From Methanosarcina sp. (GTDB taxonomy: Archaea; Halobacteriota; Methanosarcinia; Methanosarcinales; Methanosarcinaceae), in contig PMJC01000141.1 in assembly GCA_003157235.1 (NCBI GenBank), positions 10,493 to 19,215 of the forward strand: 8,723 bases of DNA. Direction: 5' to 3'. The notes beneath the pieces are model-generated. The model was given only the letters and a program-made list of their open reading frames with translations, was not told the origin of the DNA and searched no databases. The translations under genes and the position numbers were made by a program. Position 1 is the first letter of the stretch. Each line of letters begins with the position of its first letter. Shown here one piece after another: positions 1 to 7,272 of the stretch.

Positions 1-195
1 GCTAACCTTAGATGGGCTAACCTTGAAAGAGTTAACTTGATAGAGGCTCATCTTGAAAGGGTTGACTTTACAGGAGCTAACCTGAAAAAAGCTAACTTTA
101 AAGGAGCTAACATGAAAGAAGCTAACCTCAGATGTGCTAACCTTGAAGGAACTAACCTTAAATGGGCTAACCTTGAAGGGGCTAACCTTAGAGAT
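1..195 (+). repeat. Tandem 15-bp units encoding pentapeptides
   Basis: Thirteen in-frame 15-bp units are present, many beginning with the same nonamer GCTAACCTT, so the repetition is visible in DNA as well as protein. The array continues to the left edge of the window. Units 3 to 5 (VNLIE, AHLER, VDFTG) are the most diverged. Confidence 0.85.
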
Positions 196-345
196 GCCCA
201 CAATTTATCATTTGACCAGATTTCTGAAGTACTAACACTTCAAGGTGCAAAATTAAACGAAGAGTTGTTTGAATCACTAAAAGAGGACTACTACGCCCTT
301 TTTGTAGCACCTGAGAACTCTATGAATGATAAGATATTACCATAG
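1..345 (+). CDS. Pentapeptide-repeat protein, C-terminal part (5' end outside window)
   Basis: The frame is open from the first base and ends at a TAG (343-345). The visible 114 residues begin with 13 consecutive five-residue repeats of the A(N/D)LXX type (bases 1-195), such as ANLRW, ANLER, ANLKK and ANLEG. A non-repeat tail of about 49 residues follows, beginning AHNLSFDQ and rich in Leu, Glu and Lys. Pentapeptide repeats fold as a right-handed quadrilateral beta-helix with the central Leu/Phe packed inside. Some family members mimic DNA or bind gyrase, but most have no known role, so I assign no function. The tail resembles the capping region seen after such helices in Methanosarcina proteins (from memory). 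A TTG at 37 could be read as a start, but the repeat register runs unbroken to base 1, so the true start lies upstream. No membrane segment is visible in this part. Confidence 0.9.
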   Translation, partial: ANLRWANLERVNLIEAHLERVDFTGANLKKANFKGANMKEANLRCANLEGTNLKWANLEGANLRDAHNLSFDQISEVLTLQGAKLNEELFESLKEDYYALFVAPENSMNDKILP

Positions 346-357
346 ATTCAAAGAAAA

Positions 358-408
358 TAGATATCTCAGCCGTTTCCTAGATATCTTCGTCAAACTTTTT
401 ATTTTTTT
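358..408 (+). terminator. Hairpin plus U-tract terminator after the pentapeptide gene
   Basis: The self-complementary octamer AGATATCT occurs at 359-366 and again at 379-386, so the two copies can form an 8-bp stem with a 12-base loop. A T-rich run follows at 396-408. It starts 13 bases after the TAG stop, which supports that stop as the real gene end. The loop carries AGCCGTTTC, a motif also found downstream of the Nudix gene. Confidence 0.6.
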
Positions 409-1516
409 GCTTTAATATCATCTAAGGTGCTTTTAAAATATATCTAACGCAATTCAATTTAGCTATATCCTAAACTCTTAACTGAAAGCCTTAAAATTGG
501 CATGGGTTTTCTTTCTAGGTTCTACAATTTTTTCGGGGAAAGTGAATTCAAAATTTGCAAAAAATCTGATGTAAATACCTAAAAACATTGTTTCTTATAA
601 AGATATTCTACTAAAATAGATACTGTTAATTTGTGATGAGATATTTCTTCAAAAATTAGTGTTTACTCATGGTATGCATAAAGTAATACAATATTATAAT
701 AGACATAACACTCGAGGCATCGAATAAATTAAATTTTAACATAAGTATATATGCATTACCCACAGTTCCACTACAAGAAGACAATGATCTCATTTTTTAG
801 CTATGTACCTCAGAACCCGATTATTCCATATTTGTTAGGAATAAGGTTGTTTACTCTTGCTAGTGCCCAATAAATGCTGAAAAACATTAAAAAATCAGAG
901 CAAAATTCAATAAATACTCTTGCCATCAACTTTTAATGGAAATTAATTTGAGAAAATTATTTATATAAAATTATGAATTATCGCTCGACTTAAAAATCCT
1001 AGTTGGGAATTTTAATATGGGTAATTAGAAACCAACCTGGAGATGCAACTTAGTTACATTTAGAATAAGTTTGTTTAAAATTAAATGAGTATAGTTTATC
1101 TATACATTTAGGTTTGTGACTGTAGGTAATAGTGCAGTAAGAGTGATAGGTCGTCGATGTTGAGGATATGCATATGTTTACAATGAAAAACTATTCATAA
1201 GCAAGCTATCTACATGCAAAGCTTAATTATTTGGATTCGGTTAAAGTTCAAAACATCAAAAAGTATTATTTTTTATGCCACATATCCAGGAATTATGCTG
1301 GGAAATCAAGACACTTAGCACTGATAATAAATTGAATCCAGTCACATTTAATCTAACATGGGACTTTAATCATTTTTCAGATTAGATCAATAACTCACAG
1401 ACATAACCCAAAATTTTAACATAGAATAATATTATTGATATTTAGTATCAGTAAATGAAATTCTAAGCCACCATGATAAAACAAGATCATAGAATATCAT
1501 TGAGTCGTGGAAAATA
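409..1516. other. Gene-poor spacer, about 1.1 kb
   Basis: AT-rich DNA with stop codons in all frames at short spacing. I found no protein family signature, tRNA or terminal inverted repeat of an insertion sequence. One short patch (about 1111-1170) is markedly G-rich and C-poor on the plus strand, but it encodes nothing I recognise. The promoter of the xthA remnant should lie near the right end; several TATA-like strings occur there and none stands out. Confidence 0.6.
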
Positions 1517-2299
1517 ATGTCTAGCCACTACAACCTTGTCTCCTGGAATGTAAATGATCTTCGGGCTGCAGTCAAAAAAAACTTTCTTGATCTTTTGCTA
1601 GAGCAGAAGTTTGATGCTGTCTGCATCCAAGAAACTAAAACTTCTAATGACAAACTCCCGAGGGAAGTCAAGAATATTTCGGGCTACTTTAAATATTTCA
1701 TTTCAGCAGAACAGAAAGGCTACAGTGGAGTAGGAATTTTTTCAAAGAGAAAGCCCCTGAATGTTGAGACTGAAATGGGAATCGAGAAGTTCGATAAGGA
1801 AGGCCGCTTTCTCAGGGTCGATTACGATGACTTTACCTTAATGAATATTTACTTTCCTAACGGAAAAGCCTCTCCAGAGCGTTTGGACTATAAGATGGCT
1901 TTTTATAATTTCTTTTTTGACTACGCAAATACCCTAAAATCCAAAAGAAAAAAACTTGTCATTTGCGGTGATGTTAACACTGCCCATAAAGAAATTGATC
2001 TCTTCCATCCTAGAGAAAACAAAACAATTTCGGGTTTTCTTCCAGAAGAAAGGGTCTGGATAAACAAGTTCCTTGCTGCAGGATAAATTGACATATTTCG
2101 CATGTTCAACACAAATGGTGAAAACTATTCTTGGTGGTCAATAAGAACTAGGGCTCGCGAAAGAAATATAGGTTGGAGGCTTGATTACTTTTTTGTCAGC
2201 GAAAATCTTCGAAAAAATATAAAATCAGCTCCAATTTATTCCGAAATCACAGGCTCAGACCACTGTCCTGTAGGGCTTGAATTTGAATTCAATGTTTAA
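1517..2299 (+). pseudogene. xthA: Exonuclease III-family AP endonuclease, interrupted by an in-frame TAA
   Basis: Intact members cleave DNA 5' to abasic sites and have 3'-5' exonuclease or 3'-phosphodiesterase activity in base excision repair. Reading one frame from ATG 1517 to TAA 2297-2299 gives 260 codons, close to the usual ExoIII length of about 257 to 268. Codon 190 (2084-2086) is TAA where homologues have Tyr in a GY(I/V)DTFR-like stretch. Family residues before the stop are SWNVN (N11), QET (E39) and GDVNTAH (D152, N154), with GFLPEER just upstream of it. After the stop come [21 protein letters not shown] (D223) and SDH (D248, H249). The stop removes the latter catalytic residues, so the 189-residue product should be inactive. 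A restart at ATG 2102 has no Shine-Dalgarno sequence and would lack the N-terminal half. D14 replaces the Gly usual in NVNG. The rest looks intact, so the lesion appears recent or is a sequencing error. TAA is not the pyrrolysine codon. The start has only a weak purine stretch (GTGGAAAA) upstream. Confidence 0.88.
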
Positions 2300-2300
2300 C

Positions 2301-2327
2301 GTTTTCTTTTATAATTTCCCCTTTCAT
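2301..2327 (+). terminator. Possible U-rich terminator after xthA
   Basis: A pyrimidine-rich stretch with several T runs begins directly after the TAA at 2297-2299. Archaeal RNA polymerase can terminate at U-runs without a hairpin, and no stem is visible here. The composition is only moderately distinct from the AT-rich surroundings. Confidence 0.3.
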
Positions 2328-3200
2328 TTGAAAAATTAGATGTGTCTACTTGAAAGAAAAGAAATGGATCTCTTTTTCCCGAAAGAAAATTGGGGAGCAA
2401 AACTCGGATAAAAAAATCAAATTACATCGAATGAGCTTAAGGACTCAGTTCCAAAATCCAGCGATGAACGTAAAAATTGAAAATCACTGTATTTTAAAAT
2501 TGGTTACAATCCTTGAACCGAGATTTTTCAGATGTACAAAGATATAGAATTTGTGTCTCATATCTGTTATAATTCATGATATAAGGACTAATGATTTTCG
2601 TGCTACTTAGTTTAAGTTAGTACTATTTAGAACATATGCAAAAAACTACTTTATGTTATGTTCAGCTAATATATCATGATCCATAAATGCACTATGGCAT
2701 AGATCCCGAAATAAAATGTTTTAGTGTAGTTATGCATCTGAAAGTGAAAAATTGTCATGTAACTCTCCAGATCATCTACCTGGCTGCAGATACCCCTTTA
2801 CTGCAGTTTATAGAATCTAGTTTTATGATACATCATTGATGATTATAAGGCATCAGCTATTAGCTGTTGTTGTCATTGCTAAGTATTGAAATTCCAAATT
2901 TCGTGGATATACCTGCGGTATCAGAGAAATGAAGAATCTCAAGAATAAGAAGGACAGCAACCTTTAAAATAAAAACACTTATATTTTTCAAATTTTACAC
3001 TCGAGTTTCATAGATTTCTTACCCTGTACTAAATAAAAGCAGCTTCTTCAATTTGATGTAAATAAAACTAATTTTTGAGCTATTCGCTATTTGGATGTCC
3101 ACTAATATATGAATGATGTTTTCATGATCAAATTTCATTGTAACAATTGTTTGCGTTTTCATTAATTTAAGCAGAATCGGTTCTTGTCTACCGTAATGCG
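2328..3200. other. Gene-poor spacer, about 0.9 kb
   Basis: AT-rich with no recognisable gene. The longest open stretch (TTG 2350 to 2547, 65 codons) has no ribosome binding site, is lysine-rich as AT-rich random sequence tends to be, and matches no family I know. Small inverted repeats occur, for example CAGCTA and TAGCTG around one base at 2854-2866 and two CTGCAG sites 11 bases apart (2784-2806). None is strong enough to name. Confidence 0.55.
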
Positions 3201-3228
3201 AAACAAAAAAGCTGAGAAACGGCTAAGA
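3201..3228 (-). terminator. Terminator-like motif downstream of the Nudix gene
   Basis: Read on the minus strand, about 60 bases beyond the Nudix stop, the sequence TCTTAGCCGTTTCTCAG (3228-3212) is followed by a T-run (3210-3201). The same 17-base block with three differences (14 of 17 identical) occurs at 364-380 inside the terminator of the pentapeptide gene. Position and the T-run suggest transcript termination. The stem here is weaker than in the other copy. Confidence 0.4.
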
Positions 3229-3287
3229 GTATTTTGGCACTAGCATCAACCACAAAATATAAGACAACAAATGAGCTCTTTTTTCAA

Positions 3288-3725
3288 TTAAATCAATGGT
3301 TTCGAAGATTTTTTATTTTCTATGACGAATCTTTTGAAGAAATCTCTAAAATAAGGAGGAAGTGTGCTCATCTCCAAAATGGTATCAAGTGATATCCATG
3401 AATACTCCATATGCTCATTGCTCAACTTTAGATCTGCAATAACGTATCCACCATCGTATACTATGGCAATAATTTTTTTATCCGGAAGCTCAAAGGTGAC
3501 ATATCCTGCAATATTTCCAGGGATAATTGAAATCCCGGTCTCTTCCCATACCTCCCGCGCAACAGCTTCCTCAAGGAGTTCTCTATGATTTAGTTTTCCT
3601 CCTGGCAGATCCCACTTGCTTGGGTTTGAGTGAGAATTTTGCGATCGCCTGAGCAGTAGAAATTCGTCTTTCTCATTCCGTAAAATGGCATATATGGAAA
3701 TAATGTATGGCTTCTCCAGATTCAT
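3288..3725 (-). CDS. Nudix hydrolase (MutT-like fold)
   Basis: The 145-residue protein is a typical single-domain Nudix enzyme. Such enzymes hydrolyse a nucleoside diphosphate linked to another moiety, with Mg2+ or Mn2+. The Nudix box at residues 43-65 is perfect: G43, E49, R57, E58, E61, E62, G64 and I65 fit GX5EX7REUXEEXGU. It is preceded by KWDLPGG, the usual strand and turn before the box, and by LLLRRS, a substrate-side strand seen in MutT/ADP-ribose-type members. The substrate cannot be read from this. An oxidised dNTP would fit the neighbouring repair genes, but ADP-ribose, NADH or capped substrates are equally possible. No signal peptide or membrane segment is present, so it is cytosolic. 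It is monocistronic, transcribed away from the helicase gene. No Shine-Dalgarno sequence precedes ATG 3725. A TATA-like string about 30 bases upstream would give a very short or absent leader. Confidence 0.9.
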   Translation of the reverse strand: MNLEKPYIISIYAILRNEKDEFLLLRRSQNSHSNPSKWDLPGGKLNHRELLEEAVAREVWEETGISIIPGNIAGYVTFELPDKKIIAIVYDGGYVIADLKLSNEHMEYSWISLDTILEMSTLPPYFRDFFKRFVIENKKSSKPLI

Positions 3726-3749
3726 GTAATAATATTTGAGGTTTCTTTG

Positions 3750-3759
3750 TCTTAAAAAC
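3750..3759 (-). promoter_or_regulatory. Candidate TATA box of the Nudix gene
   Basis: Minus-strand string GTTTTTAAGA, centred about 30 bases upstream of the ATG. It is weak evidence on its own because the surroundings are AT-rich. Confidence 0.25.
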
Positions 3760-3819
3760 TATCTTTCTAAAATCTTAAATTATATTCACTCCTTAAATTG
3801 AGGTGCTTCTTTAATATAT

Positions 3820-3915
3820 GAGACTTTTTATTATTCTCGGGGTTTTTGAATGATTGCAGTCAATTGTCAGTTGAATTAATGGCAAATTTTAGCAATCCTA
3901 GATACATTAAAAATC
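3820..3915 (-). repeat. Dispersed ~97-bp repeat, copy 1 (inverted relative to copy 2)
   Basis: The reverse complement of 3820-3897 aligns without gaps to 7285-7362, with 65 of 78 identities counted by hand. With a one-base gap the match extends to 3915 / 7266, giving about 80 of 97. Shared blocks include GCTAAAATTT, ACTGCAATCA and AATAAAAAGTCTC. In this copy GATTGC (3852-3857) and GCAATC (3892-3897) are complementary and could close a stem-loop. Neither copy encodes a protein I recognise. It could be a MITE-like element, a structured RNA motif, or the remnant of a duplicated gene end. Confidence 0.7.
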
Positions 3916-4203
3916 CTCTTCTATTAAGACAATCTAATATGTGTTTTTAAAATCATCTAAGGCAATATTGTCTGGCTATACATTAAAAGTAACTCATCCA
4001 GGTTAACTAAAAAAATAATCACTAACAGTAAATTTAAGCCTAATGACACTTAATTTTCAATAATTTATACGAGTCTCATTATTTTTTTTAGAATTTGCTT
4101 TGCAGCATGCATAATTTCCTGTAAAACCGCAAATCTTAATAAATTATTGAGTAGATAAATTATGTATATGAAGAACCAAATTACACGCAGTAAACAAAAA
4201 TTT

Positions 4204-4231
4204 GACGTCGAATTTGCAGCAAATTCGCGTC
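4204..4231. repeat. Inverted repeat with one-base bulge
   Basis: GACG-T-CGAATTTGC at 4204-4217 pairs with GCAAATTCGCGTC at 4219-4231: 13 base pairs with one bulged T and almost no loop when fully paired, or a 5- to 7-base loop if the top opens. It is the most GC-containing inverted repeat in this spacer. No T-run follows on the plus strand, so it is not an obvious terminator. It may be an operator or RNA structure about 240 bases upstream of the helicase. Confidence 0.55.
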
Positions 4232-4245
4232 ATTACTAGTAATGA
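4230..4245. repeat. Perfect 16-bp palindrome
   Basis: TCATTACTAGTAATGA equals its own reverse complement. It overlaps the end of the adjacent inverted repeat by two bases. A dimeric DNA-binding protein site is the simplest reading; no regulator is assigned. Confidence 0.5.
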
Positions 4246-4443
4246 TTCTACTTTCTCACAAAATTCATCATATATCTCGCAGTCGTGCCAGATTTTTCGT
4301 GTTGTCATTAACAAACATAACTTATATCGTAGTTTTTTATTTTTCGGATAATCTCTTAAGCAGGTGAGCTAAAAAATCAATAGCATAAAACCTTTAACTG
4401 TCGAAAGCACAAGTTAAACTACACGCCTGAGTACTTGATTTTG

Positions 4444-4453
4444 TACTTAAAAG
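4444..4453 (+). promoter_or_regulatory. Candidate TATA box of the helicase gene
   Basis: TACTTAAAAG is centred about 24 bases upstream of ATG 4472 and 36 bases upstream of ATG 4484. If used, transcription would start close to 4472-4475, giving a very short leader for the second ATG. The evidence is weak because TATA-like strings are frequent here. Confidence 0.25.
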
Positions 4454-4471
4454 TCCTACTATGATAAAAAA

Positions 4472-7219
4472 ATGGAGCAAGGAATGGATATCTTCCGCCT
4501 GCTGAATGAAATAAAGGCATCCAGTCGTTATCAAAACCAGATAGTACATATAGAGGAGATTCCCGCCAGTGAAGCCCTTTACGCGCCCCTTAAACTGAAA
4601 ACAAAAGTAGAAGCTGCCCTTTCAGAATTAGGGATCGAAGATCTGTACTCCCACCAGACAGAAGCCATCGATAAAATCCGAGAAGGAAAAAACATCGTGC
4701 TTTGCACAACCACAGCAAGTGGAAAGTCCCTAACGTACATGATCCCGATTTTTGAAACTGTTCTCGATGACCCGGAAGCAACTGCACTTTATATTTCTCC
4801 TTTAAACGCTCTTGTAAACGATCAGTTAAAGACTTTTGTGGAATTCGAAAAAACATTAAGATCAGGGGCAGGCATAGCCCGTTATACCGGAGCAATTAGT
4901 GAGTTCCAGAAAAGAAAAGTTAGGGAAGGACAGAAGAATATTGTTTTCACAAATCCTGAAATGGTTCACATGAGTTTTCTTGCCTGGCATCATCTATGGG
5001 GGCGTTTTTTCTTAAACCTCAAATTCATAGTAGTTGATGAGAGCCATTATTATAGGGGAGTCATAGGAAGCAATATGGCAAACCTGCTTCGCAGGCTTTT
5101 GCGAGTGGCTGAATATTACGGGGCTTCTCCTCAGTTTATCTGTTGTTCTGCAACAATTGGAAACCCAAAAGAACATACAGAGGTTCTTCTTGGGCGGGAA
5201 GCAGAGGTGGTTGAGAATAACGGCTCTTCAAATGGCCTCCAAAAATTCGTATTCTGGAACCCGCCTCTCTACCTGAACAATCGGGGTTGTACTCTCAGGA
5301 GAAGTAGCTTTTCCGAGGCTTCGTCCCTTTTTATAAGATTTGTTCAAGTGGGGTTGCAAACTCTTGCCTTTACCAGGTCCAGGCAAGGAGTTGAAAGAAT
5401 GTACAAAAATTGCAGGGATCTTTGGAAGGATAGAAATCTTTCCCTTGCGATCTGCTCATACAGGAGCGGCTATTTTGACAGGGAAAGAGAAGAAATCGAA
5501 AAAAAAATGAATTCAGGAGAACTTAGGGGTGTAGTTTCCACAAATGCCCTCGAACTCGGGATAGATATAGGAAGGCTTGATGCTTGTATTCTGGACGGCT
5601 ATCCAGGAACTGTTATGAGCGCCAGGCAACAGGCAGGAAGAGCAGGTCGGAGCGGAAAAGAAAGTATTGTTGTCCTAGTAGCAGGAACAAATGCCCTTGA
5701 CCAGTACTATATGAGATATCCTGTAGATTTTTTTTCGAGAAGCAGCGAAAATGCAGTTCTCAACCCTAAAAACCCCTATATCCTTGCTGGACACCTGCTC
5801 TGTGCAGCAAAAGAAATTCCTCTGCAAGTATCCGATGAGAAGTATTTTGGAAAAGGGTATACAAGAGTTGTGGAATTCCTGAAAGCCGAAGACCTGCTTG
5901 CAGGTAATGATCTGAAGTATTCGACTGATCCTTTTCCGTACAAACATGTCTCTCTATGGGGAATAGATAATGACACTTATTCCCTTCTTGCTTTTGAAGG
6001 AGAAAAGAGCTTTCCTATAGAAAAAGACATAGGTAAGGCCCTAGCTTTCCGGGAGTGCCACCCGGGCGCGGTCTATATGCACAGGGGAGATCCCTACTAC
6101 ATAAACAAGATAGACCATGAAAGGAATGAAATCCATGCCATAAAAACACATGATGCTTATTATACAAAACCCATGATCAACTCATCTGTCCTTGTGCAGG
6201 AGAACTATGCAATAAAAACCCTTTTACATGTTCAAGAGGTTGAAATAGGGCTTGGTGAAGTAGAAGTAACTGATAGAGTTATCGGGTACAGAAAAATTCA
6301 GACTCACAGCAACGATACAATGAGTACATACAAGCTTGAAATGCCTCCAACGATTCTTCAAACAATGGCCCTTTGGCTAAAGTTTCCGGACAGACTGCAG
6401 GAGATGATAGGAGAGCATAAGGTGGATTTTGCAGGCGGGATTCATGCAGTCGAGCATGCAATAATTTCCATGTACCCACTTAACCTGCTTGTGGACAGAA
6501 ACGATGTAGGCGGGGTTTCTACTCCATCACATCCTGATCTTGGAGGCAAAAGTGGAATATTCATTTATGACGGACATAAAGGTGGAGTCGGATATGCCGA
6601 AAAAGGATATGATTTGATCGAACAGGTACTTGAAGACACCTTAAAAGCAATTGAGAGCTGCCCCTGTGAAAGTGGCTGCCCAAGCTGTATCCAATCTCCA
6701 AAATGCGGAAATAACAACGAACCTCTGGATAAGCATGCTGCAATTATGATCCTGCACGAAATTATGGGAAAAGTTCCTTATATCCCACCTGAGAAAAAAG
6801 AAAAGAACCTTTCCGAAATCAAAGCTTCAAGGGCAATTCCTAAAGAAAAAAATACAGAAGAAGCTCTTAATAGGGTAAAGAGGCAGATCAGGCGGGAAAC
6901 CATAAAGCAGGAATCTTCAGTGAAACAAGAAAAAAAGGAAAAAACCTTCATTGGCACAGATGAAAATCGGAGAATTATAGGAGTAGTCTCCGCGCTTGGC
7001 CCCGAAAAAGCTGCAGCAAAAATATTTCATCAAAAATTCAGAGAGAAAAGGGAAACTACAAGAAAAGATCCCATTGAGATTCGCATTAGAGACCCTGGAA
7101 TTGACAATGAATATCATTTCTGGGTCTGGGTCGAAGATTTTGAAAGCACTAAAAATACAGATAAAGAAATGGACGAAAAAAAGGCTGTGAAGAAATTGAT
7201 TGTCAGGAAAATGAACTGA
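4472..7219 (+). CDS. MrfA/YprA-type superfamily 2 helicase with MZB (DUF1998) zinc-binding domain
   Basis: The 915-residue protein is a predicted ATP-dependent DNA helicase. Motifs in order are: Q-motif-like YSHQTEAI (Q62), Walker A TTASGKS (80-86), motif Ia SPLNALVNDQ, Walker B DESH (189-192), motif III SAT (226-228), motif V STNALELGIDIG (356-367) and motif VI QQAGRAGR (386-393). Near residues 730-745, CPCESGCPSC followed by a fifth Cys forms the C-x3-C-x2-C-x5-C set (C732, C736, C739, C745) typical of the MZB domain. Bacillus MrfA (about 750 residues) acts in mitomycin-C lesion repair with the nuclease MrfB; no MrfB-like gene lies in this window. By analogy the protein may repair crosslinks or bulky lesions (inferred). 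Residues after about 774 are extra: a charged Lys/Glu linker, then a compact-looking segment (about 823-890, ending in YHFWVWVEDFE) that I do not recognise. ATG 4484 is the likelier start because of GGAG at 4474-4477. The gene is monocistronic and convergent with dinB. Confidence 0.92.
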   Translation: MEQGMDIFRLLNEIKASSRYQNQIVHIEEIPASEALYAPLKLKTKVEAALSELGIEDLYSHQTEAIDKIREGKNIVLCTTTASGKSLTYMIPIFETVLDDPEATALYISPLNALVNDQLKTFVEFEKTLRSGAGIARYTGAISEFQKRKVREGQKNIVFTNPEMVHMSFLAWHHLWGRFFLNLKFIVVDESHYYRGVIGSNMANLLRRLLRVAEYYGASPQFICCSATIGNPKEHTEVLLGREAEVVENNGSSNGLQKFVFWNPPLYLNNRGCTLRRSSFSEASSLFIRFVQVGLQTLAFTRSRQGVERMYKNCRDLWKDRNLSLAICSYRSGYFDREREEIEKKMNSGELRGVVSTNALELGIDIGRLDACILDGYPGTVMSARQQAGRAGRSGKESIVVLVAGTNALDQYYMRYPVDFFSRSSENAVLNPKNPYILAGHLLCAAKEIPLQVSDEKYFGKGYTRVVEFLKAEDLLAGNDLKYSTDPFPYKHVSLWGIDNDTYSLLAFEGEKSFPIEKDIGKALAFRECHPGAVYMHRGDPYYINKIDHERNEIHAIKTHDAYYTKPMINSSVLVQENYAIKTLLHVQEVEIGLGEVEVTDRVIGYRKIQTHSNDTMSTYKLEMPPTILQTMALWLKFPDRLQEMIGEHKVDFAGGIHAVEHAIISMYPLNLLVDRNDVGGVSTPSHPDLGGKSGIFIYDGHKGGVGYAEKGYDLIEQVLEDTLKAIESCPCESGCPSCIQSPKCGNNNEPLDKHAAIMILHEIMGKVPYIPPEKKEKNLSEIKASRAIPKEKNTEEALNRVKRQIRRETIKQESSVKQEKKEKTFIGTDENRRIIGVVSALGPEKAAAKIFHQKFREKRETTRKDPIEIRIRDPGIDNEYHFWVWVEDFESTKNTDKEMDEKKAVKKLIVRKMN
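4474..4477 (+). promoter_or_regulatory. Shine-Dalgarno-like GGAG that favours the second ATG
   Basis: GGAG lies six bases before the in-frame ATG at 4484, while no purine-rich site precedes ATG 4472. This favours translation from 4484 (protein beginning MDIFRLLNEI), four codons shorter than the longest frame. Confidence 0.45.
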
Positions 7220-7254
7220 TGTAATGTCAGCAAGTTACTGAAAACAGTGAGCAC

Positions 7255-7272
7255 AAAAATCTTGAGATTTTT
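7255..7272 (+). terminator. Palindromic A/T stem after the helicase stop
   Basis: AAAAATCT-TG-AGATTTTT starts 36 bases after the TGA (7217-7219) and can form a hairpin ending in a T-run, followed by AATATTTT. This fits an archaeal terminator for the helicase transcript. Its right half overlaps the edge of the dispersed repeat. Confidence 0.45.

Larger units (their letters stand above)
3726..4471. other. Divergent spacer between Nudix and helicase genes
   Basis: 746 bases without a recognisable gene, between divergently transcribed genes. It contains one copy of a 97-bp dispersed repeat (3820-3915), a bulged hairpin (4204-4231) overlapping a 16-bp perfect palindrome (4230-4245), and candidate promoters at both ends. 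The rest shows nothing I can name. Confidence 0.6.

Noticed and set aside
1..195. CRISPR-like array
   Set aside because: The regular 15-bp periodicity has no spacers and translates cleanly into pentapeptide repeats.
1110..1175. 21-codon minus-strand frame beginning MHILNIDDLS
   Set aside because: Too short to distinguish from chance, with no Shine-Dalgarno sequence or neighbouring gene support.
731..1423. 13-mer AAATTTTAACATA at 731-743 and 1411-1423
   Set aside because: A single AT-only-type 13-mer match is expected by chance in a window of this size and composition.
1361..1424. Possible third copy of the dispersed repeat
   Set aside because: It shares only GACTTT at one end and AAATTTTA at the other, with different spacing and no convincing alignment between them.
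2084..2086. Recoding of the xthA stop as pyrrolysine
   Set aside because: The codon is TAA, whereas pyrrolysine is read from UAG. The family residue here is Tyr, so a point mutation is simpler.
2350..2547. 65-codon open frame after xthA
   Set aside because: It starts at TTG without a ribosome binding site, is compositionally like translated AT-rich noncoding DNA, and has no family signature.
2690..2708. CCATA/TATGG inverted repeat near 2690-2708
   Set aside because: Only five paired bases; such stems are common in AT-rich spacers.
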